Counted from the first letter of the stretch, positions 1-8,059 are shown. The stretch is DNA of 9,324 bases from JANOAR01 sp031411235 (GCA_031411235.1 JANOAR010000042.1:1-9324), one strand, 5' to 3'. Numbers and translations are program-made. The notes: generated from the sequence alone by a model not told the origin.

Positions 1-1
1 G

Positions 2-1822
2 CCCGGTCTGTACTACGGCTTCATCTTCCTCATCAATGCCATCGTGCTCGCCCTCACATGGGCACAGCCGCGCGTGCGTTGGGCACAGGGCATTTTGCTC
101 GCAGTCACCGCCCTCCACCTCACGCTGTGGACGATCTATAAACCTGCGCCCGAGATGCTGCCCTGGGCGCTTGGCCTTTATTTTGTCTTTGGCCTCATGC
201 ACACGCTTAACGCCCTGCTCTGGCAGCGCAAGCACCCCGAGGCTCCCAGCGCCGCGCTCGGCTGGATGCCCGTCATTGCGCTGCTGCTGATGCTGCTACC
301 CGTGCTGTCGCAGAAGCAAGTGCCCTTCATCATTTGGCCCGCCATGCTGCTGGTGAATGCAGGCATCATCGGCCTCGCGCTTATCACTCGCAATATCTGG
401 CCCGTGATCCTGGCACTCGCGACGACGCTGCTCGCCGCGCTTTTGTGGATGCTGGGACTGCGCACTGATGTGTCTGAGTTGCTGCCGTTCCTCTTCGTTG
501 TCGGTGGCTTCGCGGCGGTGTTTGCAGGGGCGGCCTTCTTCCTCTCGCGGCGCTTTGGCTTTGCTTCCACCTTCAGCACCACGGGAGAAGTCTCGCCCCT
601 CGCTCTGCTGCCTATCGCCTCGGCAGTGCTGCCCTTTGGCCTGCTCATGCTCGCGACGCTGCACTTCCCCGTGGCTGACCCTTCGCCCATCTTTGGCCTT
701 GGCTTGCTGCTCATTATTTTTCTCCTCGGGCTGACCAAAATCATGCGCACGATGACCTTCGTTCCCGTCTCGCTGGCCTGCATCACCGCGCTGCAATTTT
801 GCTGGCACACGCATCGCTTCAGCATCGACACGGCCGTCACGCCTCTGTCCTGGTACATCGGTTTTTATCTGCTCTTCACCTTGTTCCCGCTGCTCTTCCG
901 CGAGGCCTTTGAGCGCGAAGTTTTACCCTGGCTCAGTGCGGCCCTCGCGGGCGTCACGCAGTTTGTGCTCATCTACATCACGGTGCGCAGTGCCTGGCCA
1001 AATGACGTGATGGGCCTGCTGCCAGCCGCCTTCATCATCGCTCCGTTGCTGACGCTGCTTTTCCTCATCAAACGTCACACTATTGATAACCCCGCTGGGC
1101 TCGATCAAATCGCTTGGCTGGGTGGCATCGCGCTGCTGTTCATCACGCTGATCTTCCCCATCCAATTCTCGCGCCAGTGGCTCACCGTCGCCTGGGCGTT
1201 GGAGGGCGCGGCGTTGTGCTGGTTGTTCCTGCGCGTGCCACACTCTGGTCTGCGGCTCACGGGCTTCGGGTTGCTCTGCGTGGCCTTCGTGCGGCTCGTC
1301 TTTAACCCCGCTGTCTTCGACTCGTATGAGCGCAGTGGCATGGCCATCCTCAACTGGCATCTCTACACCTATGGCCTCGCGGCAGCCTCGTGCTTCGCCG
1401 CTGCGCGTTGGCTTGCGCCGCCTCGCGACCGCCTTGGCGAGATCAATGCCTGCGCCGTGCTCTGGTCGCTCGGTGGCATCCTCTGCTTCGTGCTGCTCAA
1501 TCTCGAAATCGCCGACTACTTCACGCCGCAGGGCTCGCGCTTCATCGCGCTGGAGTTCAGCGGCAGCCTCGCTCGCGATATGACGTACAGCATCGCGTGG
1601 GCGCTCTTTGCCCTGGCTTTGCTCATCATCGGCATCGCGGTCAAACAACGTCCCGTGCGCTTCACCGCGCTGGCTTTGCTCGGCGTGACGCTGCTGAAAC
1701 TCTTCCTCCATGATCTCGCTACTCTGGACAGCATCTTCCGCGTCGGCGCACTGATGGTCGTCGCGGTGATCGCGCTGCTGGCTTCTTTTTTGTATCAGCG
1801 CTTCTTGGCCAAGGCAGAATGA
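2..1822 (+). CDS. DUF2339 family polytopic membrane protein (5' end missing)
   Basis: This is an integral membrane protein of unknown biochemical function. The frame is open from base 2, so the true start lies outside the window; GTG at 44 is only an internal codon. 606 residues are visible, with about twenty hydrophobic segments separated by short loops and no soluble domain. Recognition rests on the C-terminal half: the WLTVAWALEGAALCWL motif, the later ILNWHLYTYGLA stretch, and the final segment running from YSIAWALFALALL through LLGVTLLKLFLHDL to LYQRF, which is the usual DUF2339 ending. Family members are commonly 800-1000 residues, so a sizeable N-terminal part is probably missing. The stop overlaps the next start by 4 bp (ATGA), and that neighbour is DUF3999, the usual partner of this family. 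The family call is firm. A role in envelope or surface polymer handling would be speculation. Confidence 0.9.
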   Translation, partial: PGLYYGFIFLINAIVLALTWAQPRVRWAQGILLAVTALHLTLWTIYKPAPEMLPWALGLYFVFGLMHTLNALLWQRKHPEAPSAALGWMPVIALLLMLLPVLSQKQVPFIIWPAMLLVNAGIIGLALITRNIWPVILALATTLLAALLWMLGLRTDVSELLPFLFVVGGFAAVFAGAAFFLSRRFGFASTFSTTGEVSPLALLPIASAVLPFGLLMLATLHFPVADPSPIFGLGLLLIIFLLGLTKIMRTMTFVPVSLACITALQFCWHTHRFSIDTAVTPLSWYIGFYLLFTLFPLLFREAFEREVLPWLSAALAGVTQFVLIYITVRSAWPNDVMGLLPAAFIIAPLLTLLFLIKRHTIDNPAGLDQIAWLGGIALLFITLIFPIQFSRQWLTVAWALEGAALCWLFLRVPHSGLRLTGFGLLCVAFVRLVFNPAVFDSYERSGMAILNWHLYTYGLAAASCFAAARWLAPPRDRLGEINACAVLWSLGGILCFVLLNLEIADYFTPQGSRFIALEFSGSLARDMTYSIAWALFALALLIIGIAVKQRPVRFTALALLGVTLLKLFLHDLATLDSIFRVGALMVVAVIALLASFLYQRFLAKAE

Positions 1823-3789
1823 AATCCGAAACTCGAATCCTTATGAACCGTCACGGCACCCCTTCATTATTCCTCGCGCTCATTGCCCTACCAGCTCTGG
1901 GCCAAAACCACCCCGCATGGCAGCAGCAACAGAGCCTGGATGTCGCCGCACCTGGACTCATCCGCGTTGCATTACCCAGCGATACCCTCGGTGCCTCGCA
2001 GCCTCGGCTGGGAGATCTGCGGCTCGTTGCGCCAAGTGGTGGCGAGGTGCCTTACACTATCGAGTGGCCCGTGCTGGCGAGCGTCTCGACGCAGCCTGTG
2101 GCGGGCTTTCGCGCGAGCCTCGGCACGAACCAAACCGTGCTCGAAATCATCACGGGCAGCGAGGCGGCGATTGATCTGGTTCAATTGAACTGCGCCTCGC
2201 CGCGCTTCATCAAGTCGGCCACGCTGGAAGGTTCAGCCGATGGCGCAACTTGGCAGCCGATGCTCGCGCAGAGCCTACTTTTCCGTGAGGCATCAGGCAT
2301 TGAGCAGCTCAGCCTCAGCTTCCCCAGCGCGGTGTGGAAACATCTGCGAGTGACCCTCGACGATGCCAAGTCGCCACCCGTGGCTTTCACCGCAGCGAGC
2401 GTGCGGCAGCATGGCAGCGCGACAACGACCCAGGACTTCGCGGCCAACATCGCAGCACGCGAAGAGGTCAATGGCCAGACGCGGCTGACTCTGCACGCGC
2501 CCAACGCCCACCCCTTTCTCGGCGAGCTGACGCTGAGTGTGGGCGATGCCTTGTTTCATCGCGAGGTGCGACTCACGACGATGACGGGCAGCACGATCGC
2601 CAGCGGCATGATCTACCGAACCGTGGTCGATGGGCAAAACGCGAGCGTGCTCGCGCTGCCCGTGCATCGGCAACTCGAAGGCAGCGACGCGCTAGTCATC
2701 ATCGACAATCGCGACAGCCCGCCGCTGCGCATCGACGGCATCAAGGCGACACGTTACCCGGTGTCGCTGGTGTTCCAGGCCGAAGCTGCGGGCGGCTACA
2801 CGCTCTACATGGGCCATGCCCAGGCCACAGCTCCGAGCTACGACATCACCGCCATCGCTGACCAACTGCGCAAAGCCACGGCCAGCACTGCCAAGCTTGG
2901 CGCTCTCGTTGCCAACGCGGCCTTCGACGCTACGGCCACGCTGCCGCAAACCGTCGAGCCCGGCGCGAGTGCCGAGCTAGCCGAGTGGTCGCGCCGCAGG
3001 ACGGTGAGCAGCCCCACGCCAGGCGTGCTGCGCATCGTGCTGGATGCTGAAGTGCTGGCGCACACGCAAGCTGGCTTTGGCGATCTGCGGCTGCTGCAAG
3101 CTGAGCACCACTTGCCCTTCATCATCGAGCCCGTGGCCGAGCCGCTGGAAGTCGCGGTCACACTCACCTTTGAGCCCGATGCCCAGCGCCCCAAGCTCTC
3201 GCGCTGGCTCCTCAGTTCGCCCGTGCCTGGGCTGCCCATCGACCTCCTCACCGTGCAATCCCCCAGCACACTCTTCGAGCGCCACGTCACCCTTTGGCAT
3301 ACCTCGCGAGATCATTATGGCAACGACACGCGCCTCCCGCATGGCAGCACCACATGGCAGCGCACGCCTGCGACGGCGAGCCGCGCCCTCACCCTGCCTC
3401 TCGCCATGTATGTGCCCGAGGAGCGCTGGTTCATCGAAACCGACAACGGCGACAACGCGCCGCTGCAACTCGCCACCACCGCCAGCCTTCGCTATCGCAC
3501 CCACGCCCTGCTCTGCCGCACCACCAGCGCTGCGCCTGTGCAGCTCTACTATGGCAATACCAAAGCCACCATGCCGCGCTACGACGTGCATCTGATCGAA
3601 GGTGAACTGCGCGCCGCGACCCAGACGCTGACTACTCTCGGCGAGGTCGAAGTGCTCAAAGCTACGCCCGCCACTCCCAACACAAGTGCCCCAGGCAAAG
3701 GCAGCCCGTGGTTATGGGCAGCGCTCGCCGCCGTCGTCGCGGGGTTGCTTATTGTAGTCTCGAAAATGCTGCCGAAAGTGGAGGCGTGA
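1819..3789 (+). CDS. DUF3999 family exported, membrane-anchored protein
   Basis: The protein has 656 residues. ATG 1819 is preferred because it overlaps the upstream stop as ATGA and has AAGG a few bases upstream; ATG 1843 (residue 9) would also give a complete signal peptide. Residues 15-29 are hydrophobic, with probable cleavage near ALG-Q at 28/29. A long beta-rich region follows. A single transmembrane helix lies at about 631-648, ending in a short basic tail, so most of the protein should face the periplasm. Visible blocks are an N-terminal strand region with GDLRLV...EVPYTIE (65-82), a discoidin-like block (about 116-196), and a block ending in GYTLYMGHAQATAPSYDI (326-343). Similar first and last blocks recur at 386-438 and 455-611. 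The pairing with DUF2339 supports the family call. Function is unknown; an envelope complex with the upstream protein is inferred. Confidence 0.85.
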   Translation: MKSETRILMNRHGTPSLFLALIALPALGQNHPAWQQQQSLDVAAPGLIRVALPSDTLGASQPRLGDLRLVAPSGGEVPYTIEWPVLASVSTQPVAGFRASLGTNQTVLEIITGSEAAIDLVQLNCASPRFIKSATLEGSADGATWQPMLAQSLLFREASGIEQLSLSFPSAVWKHLRVTLDDAKSPPVAFTAASVRQHGSATTTQDFAANIAAREEVNGQTRLTLHAPNAHPFLGELTLSVGDALFHREVRLTTMTGSTIASGMIYRTVVDGQNASVLALPVHRQLEGSDALVIIDNRDSPPLRIDGIKATRYPVSLVFQAEAAGGYTLYMGHAQATAPSYDITAIADQLRKATASTAKLGALVANAAFDATATLPQTVEPGASAELAEWSRRRTVSSPTPGVLRIVLDAEVLAHTQAGFGDLRLLQAEHHLPFIIEPVAEPLEVAVTLTFEPDAQRPKLSRWLLSSPVPGLPIDLLTVQSPSTLFERHVTLWHTSRDHYGNDTRLPHGSTTWQRTPATASRALTLPLAMYVPEERWFIETDNGDNAPLQLATTASLRYRTHALLCRTTSAAPVQLYYGNTKATMPRYDVHLIEGELRAATQTLTTLGEVEVLKATPATPNTSAPGKGSPWLWAALAAVVAGLLIVVSKMLPKVEA

Positions 3790-3847
3790 ACTTTGCTGAG
3801 TGGGACGCGTGTGCTTCCTTTCCCATCGCAGCGTTCGGCCTCCCGCC

Positions 3848-4630
3848 CTACGGCCCGCGCAGTTGCACTTTACCGGGGACGATGCCGTTGAGGAAGAAGC
3901 CATTGCTGAAGCTGCTGCCACCGCCTTGCACCAGTACGCCGTAGATGGCCTTGGGCGTGGTGGCTCCGGTGGAGATCACGCTGCCGGTGTAAACGCCGGT
4001 GGCGGGCACGAGGGTGATCGTTAGCTTCTCGGGCAGGGGCACGGTCACCAGCACTTTGTTGGCGGTGCTAATGGTGAGGGCCTTGGTCGTCAGCGCGGCG
4101 AAGCCACCACCGCTCAGGTCGGCATTGCCAGTGCCCGCAGCCCAGACGGTGAGGACGCGCTGATTCGCTGGGGGCGGCACGTAGCGAGCGCAGATGGCAC
4201 CGACGTTGAATACATCCAGGGCTGGCAGCTCGACGGATTGATTGGCACGTCCGGGCCGCAGCAGGGAAAAATTGGCGCTGGTGAGAGTCTGCGGCGTCGT
4301 GCTTAGACCAACCGCCGCGAGGGCGCGGCCCTTGCCAGCGTAGAGGGTGGATCCGACCCTGGCGATATTGCTAACGTCCACGCTACCCTTGGCGACGATG
4401 GGGGTACCATCGAAAACTTTGCCTGCAAGTGTGGCGGTGCCGGAGGCATCGACGAGGAGGGTCGCCGCGAAGAGCTGGGGCACGCCACCGCCGCCAGTGT
4501 CGGCAAGGGTGTAACGGCCAGCGACGGGGCAGGGAGTCAGCGCGTTGAAGCTGGTCGCGTTGATGCTGCTGCTGACGACGCCTCCCAGTTCATTATCAAT
4601 GAGTGTGACCTGGTAGGTGGGGGCAATGTT
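3848..4630 (-). pseudogene. Decayed C-terminal module of a verrucomicrobial exported beta-rich protein
   Basis: The open frame runs from just after a TAA (4631-4633) to TAG at 3848-3850, 260 codons in all. It contains no ATG or TTG at its 5' end; the first usable start is GTG at 4483, giving 211 residues. That GTG lies inside the conserved module: the recognisable VAGRYTL segment and the preceding strand are upstream of it. Features typical of the C-terminus of large exported Verrucomicrobia proteins are present: GRYTL, VDASGTATLAGKVFDGTP, ARYVPPPANQRVL, then a final TGVYTGSV...IYGVLVQGGG...GFFLNGIVPGKVQL ending. The parent proteins are much longer and carry a signal peptide and repeated beta domains, none of which is found here. 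It is most likely a 5'-truncated relic. The alternative is a short hypothetical protein from GTG 4483 without an export signal. It is convergent with the DUF3999 gene, with 58 bp between. Confidence 0.6.
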
Positions 4631-4654
4631 TTACCGATGGGTAACTTTTCAGGG

Positions 4655-4706
4655 GCTTTGGCAAGGGCTATGTGATGGGCCGTGGAATCATGGGCCTAGC
4701 CAAAGC
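4655..4706. repeat. 8-bp inverted repeat between kinase gene and beta-module relic
   Basis: GCTTTGGC at 4655-4662 is matched exactly by its reverse complement GCCAAAGC at 4699-4706, 36 bases apart. A smaller TTACC/GGTAA pair lies at 4631-4644. There is no adjacent U-run on either strand of the kind expected for a terminator. The 180-bp gap 4634-4814 otherwise holds nothing convincing except possible relic coding sequence on the - strand. Such short repeats may be chance. Confidence 0.25.
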
Positions 4707-4814
4707 GCCGCTGGGTTTGCTCTATGAGCGCGAGGGCTTTTTATCTTTGAATGCCGCATCATCTACATCGACGCCAGCCGATAGCCCGCCCCTCTCCTTC
4801 AGAACCCGCCCCAC

Positions 4815-5813
4815 CTACGGCAACTCGCGTGGCGAGGCCAACAAAGGCGATTGATCCGGCGCGGGGATCACGGGGGGCAGGATGAAGGCACGGGTGGGAG
4901 CAAGGTGCGGATTCAACGGCGCGGTCGCGCAGTTCATTGCGGGCGATGCGAAGGCGTGCTGGGGTTGCCAGGTTGTCATGCCTCCTGGCTTGGCAGGCAG
5001 CCTCTCCCAAGCTCGCAGTTCACTCAGCGCCAGACCTGCATCGGCAGGCCGATCCGCTGGGTCTTTGGCCATCAGCCGCGAGACCCAGTAGGTCAGCCAA
5101 TGCGGCAGGTGGGGGCAGAGAACCTGCAAGGGACGCACATCGTGCTCCAGATGTTTGTCGATGACGTTGGCCATGGTTTTGCCTTCGAAAGCGCAGCGTC
5201 CGGACAGTGCCTCGTAGAAGACGCAGCCCAGGGCGTAGAGGTCGGCGCGAGCGTCGCAGGGCTTGCGGCTCAACTGCTCGGGAGCCATGTAGAAAGGGCT
5301 GCCAGCGATGTGGCCCACGACGTCGGCGGTGGGTGGGCGTGCGCTTGTGCCATCGCGAGCGAGGCCAAAGTCGATCAGCTTGGCCTGCAAGCGCCCGCCC
5401 GCGAGGCGTTCGATTTTGATGTTCGCAGGTTTGATGTCGCGATGCTGCAAGTCCATCTCATGGGCGGTTAACAAGGCCTCCAGCGCTTGCTCAGCGAGTT
5501 GCTTGAAGTCATCCACCGACAGCGGCCCCTCGCTGAGGATGGCCGAGAGATCAGGCCCTTCGAGCAACTCCATGACGATGGACACCGTCGTCTCATCCTG
5601 GAGCACATCGTAGATGCTGACGATGCTCGGGTGGCGGAGGGTCGCCAAAATATCGGCTTCGGTTTTGAGATCAGCCGCTGTCTGGCCTTCGGAAATCGCG
5701 AGGCGTTTCACCGCGACCCAGCGATGGAGTTGCCGATCATAAGCCCGATGGACACTGCCGAAGCCGCCCGCACCAATGGAGTCGTGAAGTTTATAGCGGT
5801 CTTGATTCGGCAT
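4815..5813 (-). CDS. Hanks-type serine/threonine protein kinase, soluble, compact
   Basis: This is a predicted 332-residue kinase that phosphorylates Ser/Thr on protein substrates with ATP. ATG 5813 is chosen because the kinase fold starts at once (DRYKLHDSIG); an in-frame TTG at 5864 would add 17 residues. Motifs, numbered from the ATG: glycine loop GAGGFGSV 14-21, VAVK with Lys36, alpha-C Glu52, HRDIKPAN with catalytic Asp126 and Asn131, DFG 148-150, APE 177-179, alpha-F Asp191 in ADLYALGC, and the conserved Arg255 in KDPADRP. All catalytic residues are present, and HRD marks it as an activation-loop-regulated RD kinase. The domain ends near 268. The remaining ~65 residues are Pro/Ala-rich with no transmembrane helix, PASTA, FHA or WD40 domain, so it is probably cytosolic. 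No partner phosphatase is in the window. It is divergent from the PPC/cytochrome pair. The substrate is unknown. Confidence 0.92.
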   Translation of the reverse strand: MPNQDRYKLHDSIGAGGFGSVHRAYDRQLHRWVAVKRLAISEGQTAADLKTEADILATLRHPSIVSIYDVLQDETTVSIVMELLEGPDLSAILSEGPLSVDDFKQLAEQALEALLTAHEMDLQHRDIKPANIKIERLAGGRLQAKLIDFGLARDGTSARPPTADVVGHIAGSPFYMAPEQLSRKPCDARADLYALGCVFYEALSGRCAFEGKTMANVIDKHLEHDVRPLQVLCPHLPHWLTYWVSRLMAKDPADRPADAGLALSELRAWERLPAKPGGMTTWQPQHAFASPAMNCATAPLNPHLAPTRAFILPPVIPAPDQSPLLASPRELP

Positions 5814-5836
5814 AAGCTGAGTGCGTTCAGGCGTAA

Positions 5837-5864
5837 TTTGTATCCTCTGGTGAGGTTCTTGCAA
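5837..5864 (-). promoter_or_regulatory. Candidate sigma70-like promoter for the kinase gene
   Basis: Reading leftward, TTGCAA (5864-5859) and TACAAA (5842-5837) are 16 bases apart, each matching four of six consensus positions. Transcription would begin near 5830, leaving a leader of about 17 bases before ATG 5813 with no clear Shine-Dalgarno sequence. If real, it rules out the TTG 5864 start. The evidence is weak because it rests on motif match alone. Confidence 0.3.
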
Positions 5865-5920
5865 CTTATGCCTGAGTGCTGTTTCGAGATAGACCAGGCG
5901 TTGTCACGTTTTGTGAAAGG

Positions 5921-5959
5921 CGTGCCGGACTCTGGCGAGTGCGCCAGAACGCGGGCACG
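5921..5959. promoter_or_regulatory. Two-tier inverted repeat in the divergent intergenic region
   Basis: The inner arms TCTGGCG (5931-5937) and CGCCAGA (5942-5948) are perfect reverse complements around a 4-base centre. The outer arms CGTGCC (5921-5926) and GGCACG (5954-5959) are also perfect, separated from the inner arms by 4 and 5 bases. In total 13 base pairs are symmetric about one centre. The position is about 110 bp upstream of the kinase ATG and 70 bp upstream of the rightward ATG, which suits an operator for divergent genes or an RNA hairpin in a leader. No T-run follows on either strand, so a terminator is unlikely. Confidence 0.45.
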
Positions 5960-5985
5960 ATGCGCAGCATTCATTTCCGTCGTGC

Positions 5986-6002
5986 GCCCCGCTGAAAGGG
6001 GC
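5986..6002 (+). promoter_or_regulatory. Small leader hairpin upstream of the PPC gene
   Basis: GCCCC (5986-5990) and GGGGC (5998-6002) form a perfect 5-bp stem with a 7-base loop, 26 bases before ATG 6029. It could be part of the mRNA leader. It is short and GC-only, so chance is a real alternative. No other strong ribosome-binding site is seen; GAGGT at 6006-6010 is 18 bases from the ATG. Confidence 0.25.
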
Positions 6003-6028
6003 TTCGAGGTCGGCGTGTATCATTGCGG

Positions 6029-8059
6029 ATGATAAAGTGGAACAAGGCATGGACAGCAACTTGGATGGCATGGCTCGGCGGCGCGGCCAGTGTGCTCGCT
6101 CAGACGACCACACCGCAGCCCTTCCTCATCAGCGTGACGCCAGCGGCGGCGCAAGCTGGAACCCAGGTGGAACTCAGCGTCACAGGCACCGATCTTGATG
6201 GTGCCACGCGGCTCCATTTCTCGATCCCAGGCATCACCTGCACACCGCAGCTCGATGCCAAACAGCAGCCTGTGGCCAATAAATTCATCGTGGCCCTGCC
6301 CGCAGGCCTCGCTGCCGACACCTGCGACGTGCGCGTCGTCGCTCGCTACGGCATCTCCAACCCGCGCGGCTTCGTCATCTCCGCACTGCCTGTCGTGCAA
6401 GTGCCAGCCAAGGCAAGCAGCGCCGATACCGCCTTCACCACCGCGCTGAATACCACGCTCGTCGGCGTCGCCCCCAAGCAGTCCGCCAGCGTCATTCGCT
6501 TTGAGGCAAAAAAAGGCCAGCACCTGCTCGCCGTGTGTCGGCCACAACTCATCGACTCGCGCATGGATGCCGTCGTCTCATTGCGCAATGCCAAAGGCTT
6601 GAAACTGGCGCGCATGAAGCCTGATGGGTTGCTCGATTTCACCGCGCCCGCAGACGGTGCCTACACGCTTGAAGTGCAGGACATGATGTTCCGTGGCGAT
6701 GCTGAATTCCCCTTCGTCATCACCCTCACGACCGGCCCCGTCGTCCAGCGTGCCTTCGATGGAGGTGCCCAGTGGACACTCTACGGGCACCACCTGCCCA
6801 ACGGCACCGCTGTGGTGTCGCCCAGCAGTGCCTCCCTGCAACGCCTACAAACCACCGCCGAAGAAGCCCGCCGACTGCTCGCCGAGAGCCCGATCCGCGC
6901 CACACTCTTTGGCCCAGAAAACGAAGCCCCCACGGCCTCGCCACCGCCTATGGCGCTGAAGCTGCCCGCCCGCTACAACGGCTGGTTCCCCGCGAATGGC
7001 CAAGCGCGTGCCTTCACCTTCGAGGCAAAAAAAGGCGAGGTGTTTTGGATCGAAATCAACTGCGCAAGCAAAGGCATCGCCGCTGACCCCAACTTCATCG
7101 TCGAGAAGGGCGATGCCTTCATCGCGGAAGCCGCCGACCGCGTCGCTATCGCGGCCAAGAGCGAGTTCGATAGTGGCGCTGCCGATCCCGCATATCGCTT
7201 TGAAGCCAAAGAAGCTGGCACCTATCGAGTGAAGCTACGCAACCTCTTCACCAGTGCCCCGCAGGAGCCCTTTGAACTTACGCTGCAACCCGCTGGCAGC
7301 AACTTCGAGCTAGTGGCCCTATCCATCGCCGCCCCCAAGGCCAAAGCCGCCACCACCGTCGAAGTCATCACCACGCTGCTATGGCGCGGCGGCGTCGCGG
7401 TCATGAAAGTCTTCGCCCGCCGCCACCAGGGTTTTAACGGCCCCATCGACCTGAGTGCCGACGGACTTCCCGCCGATGTGCGCTTTCTTGGCGGCTCGAT
7501 CCGCGAAGGCCAGAGCATCGGTTATGCCGCTTTCTTCGCCGAGCCCACCGCCAAGGAATGGGCCGGGCCACTGCGCCTGCACGGCAAAGATGGCGCTCCC
7601 GCCCGAGGTGCCACCGCCATGTTCAAAGTAGGCAACACCGCCAAGGAATCCACCCTCACCCGGCTCACCGATGAAGTCGTGCTCGGCGTCGTGCCCAGCG
7701 AGGTTCCCGTGAGCATCGAAGCCACAAGCCAAGTCATTGAAAGCACAGGCTCCGACAAGCTCAGCATCCCGCTGCAAGTGAAGCGCAGCCCCGATTTCAC
7801 CGAGGCCATCAAGCTCACCTCCCTCGGCATCGACGGGCTCACCACCGACATCGCTGCGAAGGCCACCAGCGGCGCACTCGCCGTGGACGTGGCCAAGCTC
7901 AAGTTGCCCGCAGGCGACCATCCGCTGCTGCTGCAAGCGGTGGTGAAATTCAAACATCGGCGCAATGAAGACCCCAAGGTCGCCCCCAAGGAACTCGCCA
8001 TCCTGGTGCATTCCAAGCCCATCATCCTGCGTGTTAAACCCGTTGTGAAATCGCCATGA
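6029..8059 (+). CDS. Secreted TIG/PPC-domain protein, partner of PSCyt1 cytochrome
   Basis: The protein has 676 residues from ATG 6029; an in-frame TTG at 6023 would add two and sits 12 bases from GAGGT. MIKWNKAW, a hydrophobic stretch and VLA-Q at about residue 24 form a clear Sec signal peptide. A TIG/IPT-like domain follows at about 30-119 (VTPAAAQAGTQVELSVTGTDL). Two pre-peptidase C-terminal (PPC)-like beta domains lie at about 140-233 and 313-420, each containing FEAKKG, with a short helical linker between them. Two further Ig-like beta regions lie at about 427-535 and 557-670; the first carries the QGFNGPIDLSADGLPADV type of motif common in planctomycete and verrucomicrobial exported proteins. 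No catalytic motif, haem site or membrane anchor is visible, so a binding or scaffolding role is inferred. The stop overlaps the next start by ATGA, implying translational coupling with the cytochrome gene. Confidence 0.85.
   Translation: MIKWNKAWTATWMAWLGGAASVLAQTTTPQPFLISVTPAAAQAGTQVELSVTGTDLDGATRLHFSIPGITCTPQLDAKQQPVANKFIVALPAGLAADTCDVRVVARYGISNPRGFVISALPVVQVPAKASSADTAFTTALNTTLVGVAPKQSASVIRFEAKKGQHLLAVCRPQLIDSRMDAVVSLRNAKGLKLARMKPDGLLDFTAPADGAYTLEVQDMMFRGDAEFPFVITLTTGPVVQRAFDGGAQWTLYGHHLPNGTAVVSPSSASLQRLQTTAEEARRLLAESPIRATLFGPENEAPTASPPPMALKLPARYNGWFPANGQARAFTFEAKKGEVFWIEINCASKGIAADPNFIVEKGDAFIAEAADRVAIAAKSEFDSGAADPAYRFEAKEAGTYRVKLRNLFTSAPQEPFELTLQPAGSNFELVALSIAAPKAKAATTVEVITTLLWRGGVAVMKVFARRHQGFNGPIDLSADGLPADVRFLGGSIREGQSIGYAAFFAEPTAKEWAGPLRLHGKDGAPARGATAMFKVGNTAKESTLTRLTDEVVLGVVPSEVPVSIEATSQVIESTGSDKLSIPLQVKRSPDFTEAIKLTSLGIDGLTTDIAAKATSGALAVDVAKLKLPAGDHPLLLQAVVKFKHRRNEDPKVAPKELAILVHSKPIILRVKPVVKSP

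Noticed and set aside
923..1711. Long antisense open frame of 262 codons within the DUF2339 gene
   Set aside because: It is rich in Arg, Glu, Gln and His, has no recognisable motif and lies opposite a clearly conserved membrane protein; it is a codon-bias shadow.
3790..3847. Possible bidirectional terminator between the convergent DUF3999 gene and the relic
   Set aside because: No stable stem followed by a T-run could be found on either strand.
4672..4854. Small rightward open frame of 60 codons between the relic and the kinase
   Set aside because: It starts at a weak codon, has no ribosome-binding site or recognisable motif, and runs into the 3' end of the kinase gene on the opposite strand.
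5904..5916. TCAC-N5-GTGA half-site pair resembling a regulator box
   Set aside because: The arms are only four bases and the orientation is opposite to a CRP/FNR-type site; too short to claim.
5487..6032. Rightward open frame of 181 codons over the kinase N-terminus and intergenic region
   Set aside because: It overlaps conserved kinase motifs in antisense and shows no family resemblance.
6503..6517. Programmed -1 frameshift at the A7 run
   Set aside because: The zero frame continues through a full conserved protein, and no downstream structure or alternative product supports recoding.
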